From Corynebacterium lizhenjunii (GTDB lineage Bacteria; Actinomycetota; Actinomycetes; Mycobacteriales; Mycobacteriaceae), in the NCBI RefSeq assembly GCF_011038655.2, contig NZ_CP064954.1, positions 62,001 to 126,000 of the forward strand: a stretch of DNA of 64,000 bases, given 5' to 3'. Numbering within the stretch: the first letter of the stretch is position 1; the number at the start of each line of letters is the position of its first letter. The position numbers were made by a program, and so were the translations under genes. The notes under the pieces are model-generated. The model did not search any database, was not told where the DNA came from, and saw nothing but the letters and a program-made list of their open reading frames with translations. Shown one piece after another: positions 56,549-63,413 of the stretch.

Positions 56549-58083
56549 GTGATAACGTGTCGTTTTCTGCTGAAGTGTTCGAGCTGCCTACCGTGGAACA
56601 GCGCGTAATAGCCGGTGATGTCGATACCACCGGTGGGGAAGTTGAGCTACCGGGCCCGGGTAAGCCCTATGAGGTAGCTAAGCACGTGATGAGCAACCTT
56701 TATTCGGGCCCTAGCGGGCGGGCGCAGTTGCTTTATTGGCGCGGGAACTGGTGGGAATACACCGGTGTGTGTTGGGAACAGTTCGCAGAGCAAGGCAAAG
56801 ACGCAGACCTACCAATACAGTCTGACTTGTACCCCTTGTTTGCCAGCGCGGTATACCGCAAGGTGAGTAAAGACGTGGATACGCTCGTGCCGTGGGACCC
56901 CACTAGCGCAAAGGTTGGCGACGTTATCCGCTCGCTTAAGGCACGCGCGAACAAGGTGCTCGATGATAAGGCCAGCGCCCCGGCCTACATTGGGGGCACA
57001 CCGGGCTTACCGGGCGATGCAGGGGAGTATGTGGCCCTACGCAATGGACTTTTCCGTCTTAGCACGCGGGAATTGGTGGACCATACCCCGGCCTTGTTCA
57101 CCACCTATTCCCTGCCGTTCGACTACGACCCCGGCGCGCGCTGTGATGAGTGGCTGGCCTTTATCTATGACACGTTTGCTCATGACCGCAAAGGCGCGGA
57201 GCTGTTGCAGGAATTTATGGGGTATGTCATTGCAGGACGTACAGACTTGCATAAGGCCCTATTGATGGTTGGGCCTACTCGCGCGGGTAAGGGCGTCATC
57301 TTGCGAGTCATGACAGAGCTGGTAGGGCAGGCCAATACGGGGTCTACCTCGCTAGACGGGTTGGGCACAGACCCAGGCCAGGCGGCACTTATCGGCAAGC
57401 CATTAGCTACGGTAGGCGATGCTCGCGAGCCGTCGCGAAGCAACGGGCGCAAAGCAACCGAGTTCATTCTGAACGTGGTCGGAGGAGACAGCGTGTCTAT
57501 TCAGCGCAAGTACCAACCAAATTGGACAGGCAAGCTACCTACTCGCTTTGTCATCGCCTCTAACGAGCTCCCGCGTTTCGTGGACGCCGCCGGTGCTGTG
57601 GCTAACCGCTTTATGGCCGTGCGATTGGTAAAAAGTCATCTAGGCAAAGAAGATCCCGGGCTAGAGGGCCGTCTACTGGCGGAACTACCGGGCATATTCA
57701 ATTGGGCCTTGCAGGGGTTGGACCGGCTAAACGAGACGGGCCGGTTTACCGTGCCGGATACGATGGCGGACATGGTAGACGGGTTAGAGGGCCTGGCATC
57801 ACCTGCTAAACGATTCCTACAGGACATGTTAGAGGTCACGGGCAACCCAAACGATATTGTGCCGCGCAGTGCTGTACACCGCGCATGGAAGACATGGCAT
57901 GACGATAATGGCACCCGCGCGGCAAGCGCTGAGCAGATGGTTAATCAATTGAGCGCAGTTGATAGCCGGGTTGAGTGTAAGCAGTTACCCGTGCCCGGTG
58001 CGGTGCCCCCGCCTGGTGGCGGGCGCGTGAAGCGGGATCGCTATCTAGTGGGAGTGAAGCTAGTCACTAGCAACATTTTCTAA
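56545..58083 (+). CDS. D5/SF3-type phage-plasmid helicase (primase C-terminal domain)
   Basis: This 512-residue protein has a D5_N region (about 60-220) and an SF3 helicase core: Walker A GPTRAGKG, Walker B region LATVGDAREPS and sensor PTRFVIASNELPRF. It ends with a winged-helix-like domain. Such proteins hexamerise at an origin and unwind it, as in P4 and many satellites. Start overlaps prim-pol by four bases, so the pair is one operon. The iterons at 58098-58285 lie just past its stop. Confidence 0.9.
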   Translation: MSDNVSFSAEVFELPTVEQRVIAGDVDTTGGEVELPGPGKPYEVAKHVMSNLYSGPSGRAQLLYWRGNWWEYTGVCWEQFAEQGKDADLPIQSDLYPLFASAVYRKVSKDVDTLVPWDPTSAKVGDVIRSLKARANKVLDDKASAPAYIGGTPGLPGDAGEYVALRNGLFRLSTRELVDHTPALFTTYSLPFDYDPGARCDEWLAFIYDTFAHDRKGAELLQEFMGYVIAGRTDLHKALLMVGPTRAGKGVILRVMTELVGQANTGSTSLDGLGTDPGQAALIGKPLATVGDAREPSRSNGRKATEFILNVVGGDSVSIQRKYQPNWTGKLPTRFVIASNELPRFVDAAGAVANRFMAVRLVKSHLGKEDPGLEGRLLAELPGIFNWALQGLDRLNETGRFTVPDTMADMVDGLEGLASPAKRFLQDMLEVTGNPNDIVPRSAVHRAWKTWHDDNGTRAASAEQMVNQLSAVDSRVECKQLPVPGAVPPPGGGRVKRDRYLVGVKLVTSNIF

Positions 58084-58097
58084 AAGTGTTTTATAGA

Positions 58098-58285
58098 AAT
58101 GTCTGTGTCCTTGTGTCAATGCAGGTCAATAGGGTTTTTGGGCTTGTGTCTCCCTTGAGTCAGAGCTGTGTCACCTTGTGTCAGTTGGTCGCTGGCACAA
58201 CCCTGGCACACCCCTGACACACACATGGCACAGGCCAAAAATAGGCGTTGAGCTGGGCGGACACAGTGACACAGGGTTTTTCACT
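58098..58285. repeat. Iteron-like GTGTC/GACAC repeats, candidate replication origin
   Basis: Paired motifs CTGTGTC and TTGTGTCA occur near 58102-58116 and 58165-58181, and inverted pairs GACACACA and GACACAGTGACACAGG occur near 58215 and 58261. They flank an A/T-containing stretch and end in TTTTTCACTATAAAAG. The arrangement next to a helicase gene is typical of an origin. Confidence 0.5.
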
Positions 58286-58360
58286 ATAAAAGACTTCTCT
58301 CAGAATTTTTCTGGACGCAGTGCTCCGATACCGGGGGCACAAGGTCGCGTTCAAAACGCG

Positions 58361-58385
58361 AGGGGGTCGCGATACACGACCCCCT
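58361..58385. repeat. 9-bp perfect inverted repeat
   Basis: AGGGGGTCG (58361-58369) and CGACCCCCT (58377-58385) flank a 7-bp loop. No T-run follows directly. Confidence 0.6.
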
Positions 58386-58778
58386 ACGGAGATGGAAGTG
58401 TTACGGACCTGACCCCCTTTTTGACCACAGACGCGCGCGCAGGCAAGCCCGGCGATGCCCTCGCGATGCGCGAGCCCACCCGGTGTAAGACACCCCACGC
58501 GCTCGCAGGGCGGCAAGTCTACCCATATATCCGTTCGGCGGATGTCTGCCACCCCCCCACGCGCTCGCAGAGCAGCAAGGGGCCCGTGGGGCGTATGCGC
58601 GGGCAATACCTCGCACCAGGCCCGCCGGTGGGGTAGGCATACCCGACCCCAGGGGGGACACCCCTCCCCCAACCACACACAAGCGCGGAGGGCAAAGAGG
58701 CTCCCAAGATGTACAGGTTTGGGGGTTGCGTTTTATAGGTGCGGAATAGAGGCGGTTATGGGCGCCGGGCTCAGCGGT

Positions 58779-58828
58779 GGGGTGGCATATCACCACCCCG
58801 GCCTAGGGGGTGGCATATCACCACCCCC
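58779..58828. repeat. Two tandem near-identical inverted repeats GGGGTGG-CATATCA-CCACCCC
   Basis: The first copy is 58779-58799 and the second, one base pair longer in each arm, is 58806-58828. Both have the same CATATCA loop. Candidates are paired operators for the right-end genes, an RNA element, or a DNA processing site. Confidence 0.7.
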
Positions 58829-58889
58829 CCGGCGCGCCGGGCAGTGAACCGTTCCGCTGTTCGTGGCGGTTGGGGTGCCGTGGTGGGGT

Positions 58890-59273
58890 TTAGAGTTTGT
58901 CCATGGCGGCAATGGTGGAGGCCACTTTGTAGGCGCGTTGGCTTATCATCTCTGATTCCACTCGCGCCATGGTGAGGCAGTAGGGGCAGAGGATCAACGG
59001 CTGCCTATTCCATCGCAGGGTATTCGGAATGTGTTCCAGTTTGCCTATGGTGGGCGGCTTACCGTCTGGCATTCGAAACACGCGCCCGGTGAACTGCACG
59101 CGGGTGGTGGGGTTTAGTGTGGTGCAGTAGGTGCCAGCGGTGGGGTCTTCCCCGGTGCACAGGTGCAGTGTAAGGGTGTCGCGTTCTACGCACCCCTGCG
59201 CGATGTGGACGCGGTTGTATAGGCCGGTGTAGTTGTCTGGTTGGTCAGCGGTGGGCAGGTCTTTGGTGCTCAT
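58890..59273 (-). CDS. Hypothetical element-encoded protein with Cys pairs, 127 aa
   Basis: I do not recognise a family. The protein has Cys/His groups (HIAQGCVERD, HLCTGEDPTAGTYC, LCPYCLTMARVE) that could bind zinc. The C-terminus SEMISQRAYKVASTIAAMDKL is helical. Its ATG overlaps the stop of the next gene upstream by four bases (ATGA), so both are one transcript on the minus strand, opposed to the replication genes. Probably a regulatory or helper-interaction protein; this is inference from position. Confidence 0.6.
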   Translation of the reverse strand: MSTKDLPTADQPDNYTGLYNRVHIAQGCVERDTLTLHLCTGEDPTAGTYCTTLNPTTRVQFTGRVFRMPDGKPPTIGKLEHIPNTLRWNRQPLILCPYCLTMARVESEMISQRAYKVASTIAAMDKL

Positions 59274-59488
59274 AGTGTTACCTCATAGAGGTGGCGTGCT
59301 GCCGCGCAGGCGGGGCAGTCTTGTTTGGTGGCGTGATTGCCGATGGTGGCCCCGGTGCGAGTGTGTAGGCGTAGACCACAGAACGCATGGATGGCACCGG
59401 ATGATTCAGTGTGGTGGACTAGGTGGCGTAGGCGTGGGGTGCCGGTGCCCCGGCGCGCGGTGGTTGGTTGGGGTGGTGTGTGGTGCAT
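59270..59488 (-). CDS. Hypothetical small element-encoded protein with CxxC motif, 72 aa
   Basis: The product ends HATKQDCPACAAARHLYEV and has an earlier Cys-His set (HHTESSGAIHAFCGLRLHTR), suggesting one zinc site. The N-terminus is basic and Pro/Thr-rich. First gene of the two-gene minus-strand unit at the right end of the element. Function unknown. Confidence 0.55.
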   Translation of the reverse strand: MHHTPPQPTTARRGTGTPRLRHLVHHTESSGAIHAFCGLRLHTRTGATIGNHATKQDCPACAAARHLYEVTL

Positions 59489-59533
59489 GGGGTGCTATAC
59501 CTCGTGGTGTTGGGGGCCTGATACGCACAATTT

Positions 59534-59552
59534 ACGTACCAGTTACGTACCG
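59534..59552 (+). promoter_or_regulatory. Two direct repeats ACGTACC(A/G) at 11-bp spacing (integrase arm sites, right)
   Basis: ACGTACCA at 59534 and ACGTACCG at 59545 repeat the motif and spacing of the left arm sites at 52566-52595. They are 65-80 bp inside attR. Confidence 0.6.
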
Positions 59553-59616
59553 GCCCGGTTGGACAGTTTTCATTTTGCGCCGTTTACCTGCGTGTTTGTG
59601 CGGTTGGGGTTCAGTC

Positions 59617-59630
59617 CCCGCCGTCTCCGC
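59617..59630 (+). other. attR core of the integrated element
   Basis: CCCGCCGTCTCCGC repeats the end of tRNA-Ser. The preceding GGGGTTCAGTCCCC mimics a TpsiC arm, so the element carries a tRNA-end copy that keeps the tRNA intact after integration. Confidence 0.85.
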
Positions 59631-59641
59631 CAACTGTAGAA

Positions 59642-59668
59642 CCCCTGGTGAGTGTTCACCGGGGGTTT
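59642..59668 (+). terminator. Displaced original terminator of tRNA-Ser
   Basis: CCCC-T-GGTGA with TCACC-GGGG and TTTT. It lies just beyond attR, where the host sequence originally downstream of the tRNA resumes. Confidence 0.7.
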
Positions 59669-59727
59669 TGTTGGGTCGGGCTGGAGCTGTATATTGTGCG
59701 GCATGGCTGCGGAAGATGGCGGCCTGG

Positions 59728-60579
59728 TTATGATGCCAAACGTTCATCGAGGCGTGCCGCGTGTTGAGGCACGTCTTCCTCGTTTAGCACCATAATGTCC
59801 AGGTCGCGGCAAAATTCCTGGAATTCAAGGTAGTTTTCCTGCTGTGCTGCAGAATTAGGCTCTGTGGTGACTGCAACAATGCTAGAGCCACGAGGATCCA
59901 GAGTAATTGGCCCATGGGCGCTGAGTTCGCCACCTTCCTGGATTAGCTTATCGATCTTCAGAGTCCACGCATCAATGGCGGACCGGGTACCCCTGGGATC
60001 GGTCGACTGGAAGTTGAACGCCTGATTCAGCTCAATAACGTTCCCCTCATCCACAACAGCTAATGTGAGGTCAAGTTCGCGTCGTGCTACCCGGACATTT
60101 GTGTCAAAAATCGTCGCCCGCTCGAGGCGCGGAAATCTCCTGTAAGTGCCGCGGACATTACGGCGTACATGCCTGACATCGTGGTGACTGTGCTCGGTGG
60201 AAAACTCGCCGATAAGGGCGGAAAACAGCAGATCAACGGCCGTGTTGAGGTTGCTAGCGTCCATGGACTGCATCGAATGAACCTGGATGATGTTCTGCCA
60301 ATGCCCACTGACAAACTCGAGATAGCTGGACAGCGTGTGCTGTCCAGCTAGGTTGAGTGGCTCAATGGGGGTGATTAACCTGTCGATTTCCGCCTGGAAA
60401 TTCCACAGCGCCAGCTGAGTGGCTCCAGCTGAGTCTGATTCGTGGTAGATACCCCGGTCAGTGCGAAATTTACTTCTTGCGCAGCCCGTTTCAGGATCGA
60501 TGACGATGACCCCGACACCGATGGTGGTGATGCCCATGGGGCGTGGAACCACACTCACGGTCCAATAGTGGAATCTCAT
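59728..60579 (-). CDS. DUF3037-like partner protein of the HipA-type kinase unit
   Basis: This 283-residue soluble protein begins FHYWTVSVVPRPMGITTIGVGVIVIDPETG, resembling the N-terminus of DUF3037 proteins, which are commonly encoded next to HipA-like kinase-fold proteins. The remainder is helical with no recognised catalytic motif. Its ATG (60579-60577) is separated by one base from the stop of the upstream kinase-fold gene, so the two are coupled. The pair lies 98 bp beyond the integration site. Function unknown; a toxin-antitoxin or defence role is only a hypothesis. Confidence 0.55.
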   Translation of the reverse strand: MRFHYWTVSVVPRPMGITTIGVGVIVIDPETGCARSKFRTDRGIYHESDSAGATQLALWNFQAEIDRLITPIEPLNLAGQHTLSSYLEFVSGHWQNIIQVHSMQSMDASNLNTAVDLLFSALIGEFSTEHSHHDVRHVRRNVRGTYRRFPRLERATIFDTNVRVARRELDLTLAVVDEGNVIELNQAFNFQSTDPRGTRSAIDAWTLKIDKLIQEGGELSAHGPITLDPRGSSIVAVTTEPNSAAQQENYLEFQEFCRDLDIMVLNEEDVPQHAARLDERLAS

Positions 60580-60580
60580 G

Positions 60581-61387
60581 TCACTGCCTTTTTCCGGTCT
60601 TATAATCGCTCAGTAGCTTCCGAGTGTAGTCCTTGCGCTCAAGAACGTAGGAGATGAGCCTGGCGGATTTGTCTTCTGAAATACCCCATTCTTCTGGTAG
60701 GGCTTGGTGCAGTTCCTCCCGCAGCGTGGCGTCAAGGTTGTCGAGTGCGGTGATGGCCTTATCCCAGCAACTGCTGGGGATCGATTGGCGCAATAGGGGA
60801 ATGTGTGGGATGCCTCCCGTATGATCCAACGAGGTTAGTTGCCATGGGTAGGGCAATGAGTCGAACCAGAATCCATGGTCAATGGACCATAGGGAATTGT
60901 CGTCCGCGTTATCCGTGAGGACTTGGAGGTCTTCTTGGACATTGCATAGTGCCCACATGGCAATGAGTTTGGGGATGTGATTGTGATTTGCGTCGTTATT
61001 AACGAAGGGAATGACGCTAAAACCCTGCTGTAGTGTGCCGGTGTGGAGATTTAGGGAACCAAATAGTGGTGTTCCGGTGAGACGATAACGCTCTGTTGAA
61101 TCTCCAATCATGTGGCCGTGGAGGGATATTGGTACGTAAATTATTTTCCAAGGGCGCACGTGGGCGTTAAGGCGCTGGCCGATGATGCTGGCAGCCACCT
61201 CGTTGACTATAGCTTCGTGCCCGTGGTCACTCTCAATGCGTTTGCACCAGTAGTCGTGTCCGTCGTCGGCTCTGCCGAGGAAAGGGCGAGTCCCGGTCTT
61301 GTAGGCGACTTTTCCGGGGATTTGCAGGTAAGTCTTTTCGCTTCGAGTGCGGTGGGAATCGTTTGAAATGACGTTTTCAGAAGTCAT
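60581..61387 (-). CDS. HipA-like kinase-fold protein (possibly catalytically degenerate)
   Basis: This 268-residue protein has the N-lobe pattern of the short HipA-like kinase family: TGTRPFLGRADDGHDYWCKR, then EAIVNEVAASIIGQRLNAHVRPWKIIYVPI, and the C-lobe metal-binding motif SLWSIDHGFWF (DFG-equivalent). Where family members have N-x-D-R-H-x-x-N, this one reads ALCNVQEDLQVL, so the catalytic Asp is not evident. I chose the ATG at 61387: TAAGGA, formed by the moeB stop, precedes it at correct spacing. It is therefore co-transcribed with moeB. Confidence 0.6.
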   Translation of the reverse strand: MTSENVISNDSHRTRSEKTYLQIPGKVAYKTGTRPFLGRADDGHDYWCKRIESDHGHEAIVNEVAASIIGQRLNAHVRPWKIIYVPISLHGHMIGDSTERYRLTGTPLFGSLNLHTGTLQQGFSVIPFVNNDANHNHIPKLIAMWALCNVQEDLQVLTDNADDNSLWSIDHGFWFDSLPYPWQLTSLDHTGGIPHIPLLRQSIPSSCWDKAITALDNLDATLREELHQALPEEWGISEDKSARLISYVLERKDYTRKLLSDYKTGKRQ

Positions 61388-61397
61388 TGGTTGTTCC

Positions 61398-62417
61398 TTA
61401 TACATCGGCTTGCGAACTGTGCTGTTGCTCCAGCCAGGCGTTTATCCCGCCCCGCAAGGAAAGCACCCGGCTATAGCCGCGTTGGCGCAGCACCTCCACG
61501 GCTTGGGCGGAGCGCACGCCGCTGGCGCAGTGGATAACCGCAGGCTCATTGGGGTCCAGGTCCGGGTTATGCCCGGCCAGGAGATGGTCGAGCGGGAAAT
61601 GCTCGGAACCGGGGATGTGTGCTTGGGCGCGTTCGCCGGCAGTGCGCACGTCGATAAGCCGCCAACCGACGGGGACATGGCGGGTTTCGGGGGCATCGTC
61701 AGGACGGGCGGGCACGGCGCCATTGCGGGACAGCGGAATGTACTCCCAGGTCCCGGCCAGGGCATCAAAGTAGCCCAGTGTGCCCACCAGGGGCGTTCCG
61801 GTGCCGGTAATAATTTTGAGCGCCTCTAGTGCCATGGCGCTGCCCACGGTGCCTACTACCGGGCCCAGCACACCAGCTTGGGAGCACGACGGCACACTGC
61901 CGGGGGCGGGCATGGTGGGAAAGACATCTTCGTAGACGGGCCCATGCCCGGACCAAAAGACCGACAGTTGCGCATCAAAGCCCAGGATAGAGGCCCATAC
62001 GTGCGGAATCCCCAGCTCATGGCACGCCCAGGAGCACAGGTAGCGGGCGGGAAAATTATCGGTCCCATCCAGCAGGACGTCGGCCTCACGCAGGTGCTCC
62101 AGCGCGGTGGCGGCCTCCAAACGGCCAAGGCACACCACCTCCACCTCCGGGTTGAGCTGGGCAATGGTCGCCGCTGCCGACTCAGCCTTGCCCGTACCCA
62201 CGGCAGCAGTAGTGTGCACTACCTGGCGCTGCAGGTTCGACAGCGACACCGTGTCATCATCAAAGAGCAAGAGCTTGCCGATGCCCGCCCCCGCCAGGTA
62301 CAGCAGCGCCGGGGACCCCAGCCCGCCAGCACCGATGACGGCCACGGTTGCGCGCCGCAGTTTCTCCTGGCCTTCCTCACCCCACAGGGCCTCTTGCCTG
62401 GCGTAGCGGATGCTCAT
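61398..62417 (-). CDS. moeB: MoeB/ThiF-type adenylyltransferase with rhodanese domain
   Basis: This 339-residue protein has an E1-like adenylation domain (GAGGLGSPALLYLAGAG, DDDTVSLSNLQRQ, DGTDNFPARYL) that activates the C-terminus of MoaD, and a C-terminal rhodanese domain with active-site Cys in VIHCASGVRSAQ that supplies sulfur. The zinc-ligand CxxC pairs of E. coli MoeB are not obvious. The start overlaps the moaE stop (ATGA). Last Moco gene of the minus-strand operon, followed after 10 bp by the kinase-fold gene. Confidence 0.9.
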   Translation of the reverse strand: MSIRYARQEALWGEEGQEKLRRATVAVIGAGGLGSPALLYLAGAGIGKLLLFDDDTVSLSNLQRQVVHTTAAVGTGKAESAAATIAQLNPEVEVVCLGRLEAATALEHLREADVLLDGTDNFPARYLCSWACHELGIPHVWASILGFDAQLSVFWSGHGPVYEDVFPTMPAPGSVPSCSQAGVLGPVVGTVGSAMALEALKIITGTGTPLVGTLGYFDALAGTWEYIPLSRNGAVPARPDDAPETRHVPVGWRLIDVRTAGERAQAHIPGSEHFPLDHLLAGHNPDLDPNEPAVIHCASGVRSAQAVEVLRQRGYSRVLSLRGGINAWLEQQHSSQADV

Positions 62418-62947
62418 TCCAATCCCACCCAGGTGCTGGCGCCATCGCTGTGGTGCTGTTCTTTCCAGATGGGGACTTCGGCCTTGACGCGATCAGCAAG
62501 TTCTGCGGCAGCGGCAAAGGCATCGCCGCGGTGGGCAGCAGCCGCAATGACCACGAAGGCGCTCTCACCCACGCGCAGGGCCCCAGTACGGTGCGCGCAC
62601 CACAGGCGGGTGCGTGGATGGGCGGCACTGACCTCCGCTGCTACTCGGGCGATTTCGGCTCCCGCACTCGGGTGGGCGGTGTATTCCAGCAGCTCCACGC
62701 CGCCGCGCCCGGCATCGTGGTCGCGTACGATGCCGTCGAAGGTCACCACTGCCCCCATCGCCGGGGTGGTCACAGTGGGCACCACCGCTGCGATGTCGAG
62801 GGGATCGGCGCTCATGTGGGCGCCCAACACTTTGCCCACCTGGGCTGCAACATAGTCCGGGTCAGCAGCGGCGGGCTGGCTGGCAGGCTGGCCAGGGTGG
62901 TGGCCGCTGTGGCCGCTGGGCTGGCCGCAACCAGAATTAGTGCTCAT
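62414..62947 (-). CDS. moaE: Molybdopterin synthase catalytic subunit
   Basis: This 177-residue protein is the large subunit that inserts sulfur from MoaD into cyclic pyranopterin. Conserved GAVVTFDGIVRDHDAGRGG, HRTGALRVGESAFVV, HRGDAF and the catalytic Lys region KAEVPIWKEQ are present. The first 35 residues are a His/Gly/Pro-rich extension. The ATG at 62947 gives an 11-bp overlap with the preceding gene. Cytoplasmic. Confidence 0.93.
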   Translation of the reverse strand: MSTNSGCGQPSGHSGHHPGQPASQPAAADPDYVAAQVGKVLGAHMSADPLDIAAVVPTVTTPAMGAVVTFDGIVRDHDAGRGGVELLEYTAHPSAGAEIARVAAEVSAAHPRTRLWCAHRTGALRVGESAFVVIAAAAHRGDAFAAAAELADRVKAEVPIWKEQHHSDGASTWVGLE

Positions 62948-63413
62948 GGTTTCCTTCCAGAGAGGCAATGATGTGTTCTAGTACCGGCTCCAACACCGCG
63001 CAGCCGTCGCGGACCCCGCCGGTGGAACCGGGCAGCGTGATCGCAAAGGTGGTGTCAGTGACTCCGGCGATTATGCGCGAGACTGCCGCCGTAGGCACCC
63101 CCGCCGAGTGTGTATAAAAGGCCTGCGCCAGCCCGGGTAGCTCGCGGTCGAGGTGGGCGGCGACGGCTTCGACGGTGCGATCATCGGCAGTAATGCCCGT
63201 GCCCCCGGAGGTCACAATCACCGCGGGGCGTTCGGCAAAGGCTTGGTCCACCGCCGCGGCGATCTCGGCATCCGGCACCACGCGGGCGGCCTCCACCGTA
63301 AAGCCTTGGGCGCGCAAAAACTCCACGGCAATAGGCCCGGAGCGGTCCGCGTAGATACCCGCGGCAGCCCGCGTGGAGGCCACGATAACAATGGCAGTAC
63401 GGTTACGGGTCAT
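62937..63413 (-). CDS. moaB: Molybdopterin adenylyltransferase (MoaB/Mog family)
   Basis: This 158-residue protein binds molybdopterin and adenylates it before molybdenum insertion. The MPT-binding motifs VTSGGTGITADDRTVEAV and ITLPGSTGGVRDGCAVLEPVLEHI are intact. The start ATG overlaps the moeA stop (ATGA). The symbol could equally be mog; the two are homologous. Confidence 0.92.
   Translation of the reverse strand: MTRNRTAIVIVASTRAAAGIYADRSGPIAVEFLRAQGFTVEAARVVPDAEIAAAVDQAFAERPAVIVTSGGTGITADDRTVEAVAAHLDRELPGLAQAFYTHSAGVPTAAVSRIIAGVTDTTFAITLPGSTGGVRDGCAVLEPVLEHIIASLEGNHEH

Larger units (their letters stand above)
58084..58889. other. 806-bp non-coding region of the element with several repeat families
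   Basis: No convincing gene is present; the open frames on both strands have low-complexity Pro/Arg/Gly translations. It contains iteron-like GTGTC repeats (58098-58285), a CGCGTT/AACGCG hairpin (58347-58361), a 9-bp inverted repeat (58361-58385), two copies of CCACGCGCTCGCAG-type words (about 58492 and 58557) and two tandem inverted repeats (58779-58828). It probably holds the replication origin or packaging site. Confidence 0.6.
52437..59630 (+). mobile_element. 7.2-kb integrated element in tRNA-Ser (phage satellite or small integrative replicon)
   Basis: Bounded by a perfect 14-bp att repeat. It contains an integrase (disrupted), an excisionase-like HTH gene, a primase-polymerase, a D5/SF3 helicase, iteron-like repeats and two small genes near the right end. 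No capsid, portal, terminase, tail, lysis or conjugation genes are present, so it would depend on a helper phage or replicate as a circle. Codon use and base composition differ from the flanking genes, and the host 10-mer motif is missing from it. Confidence 0.8.

Noticed and set aside
58178..58678. Overlapping open frames of about 150-165 codons on both strands in the element
   Set aside because: Both translations are low-complexity Arg/Pro/Gly strings through visible repeats and palindromes; the region looks like an origin or regulatory DNA.
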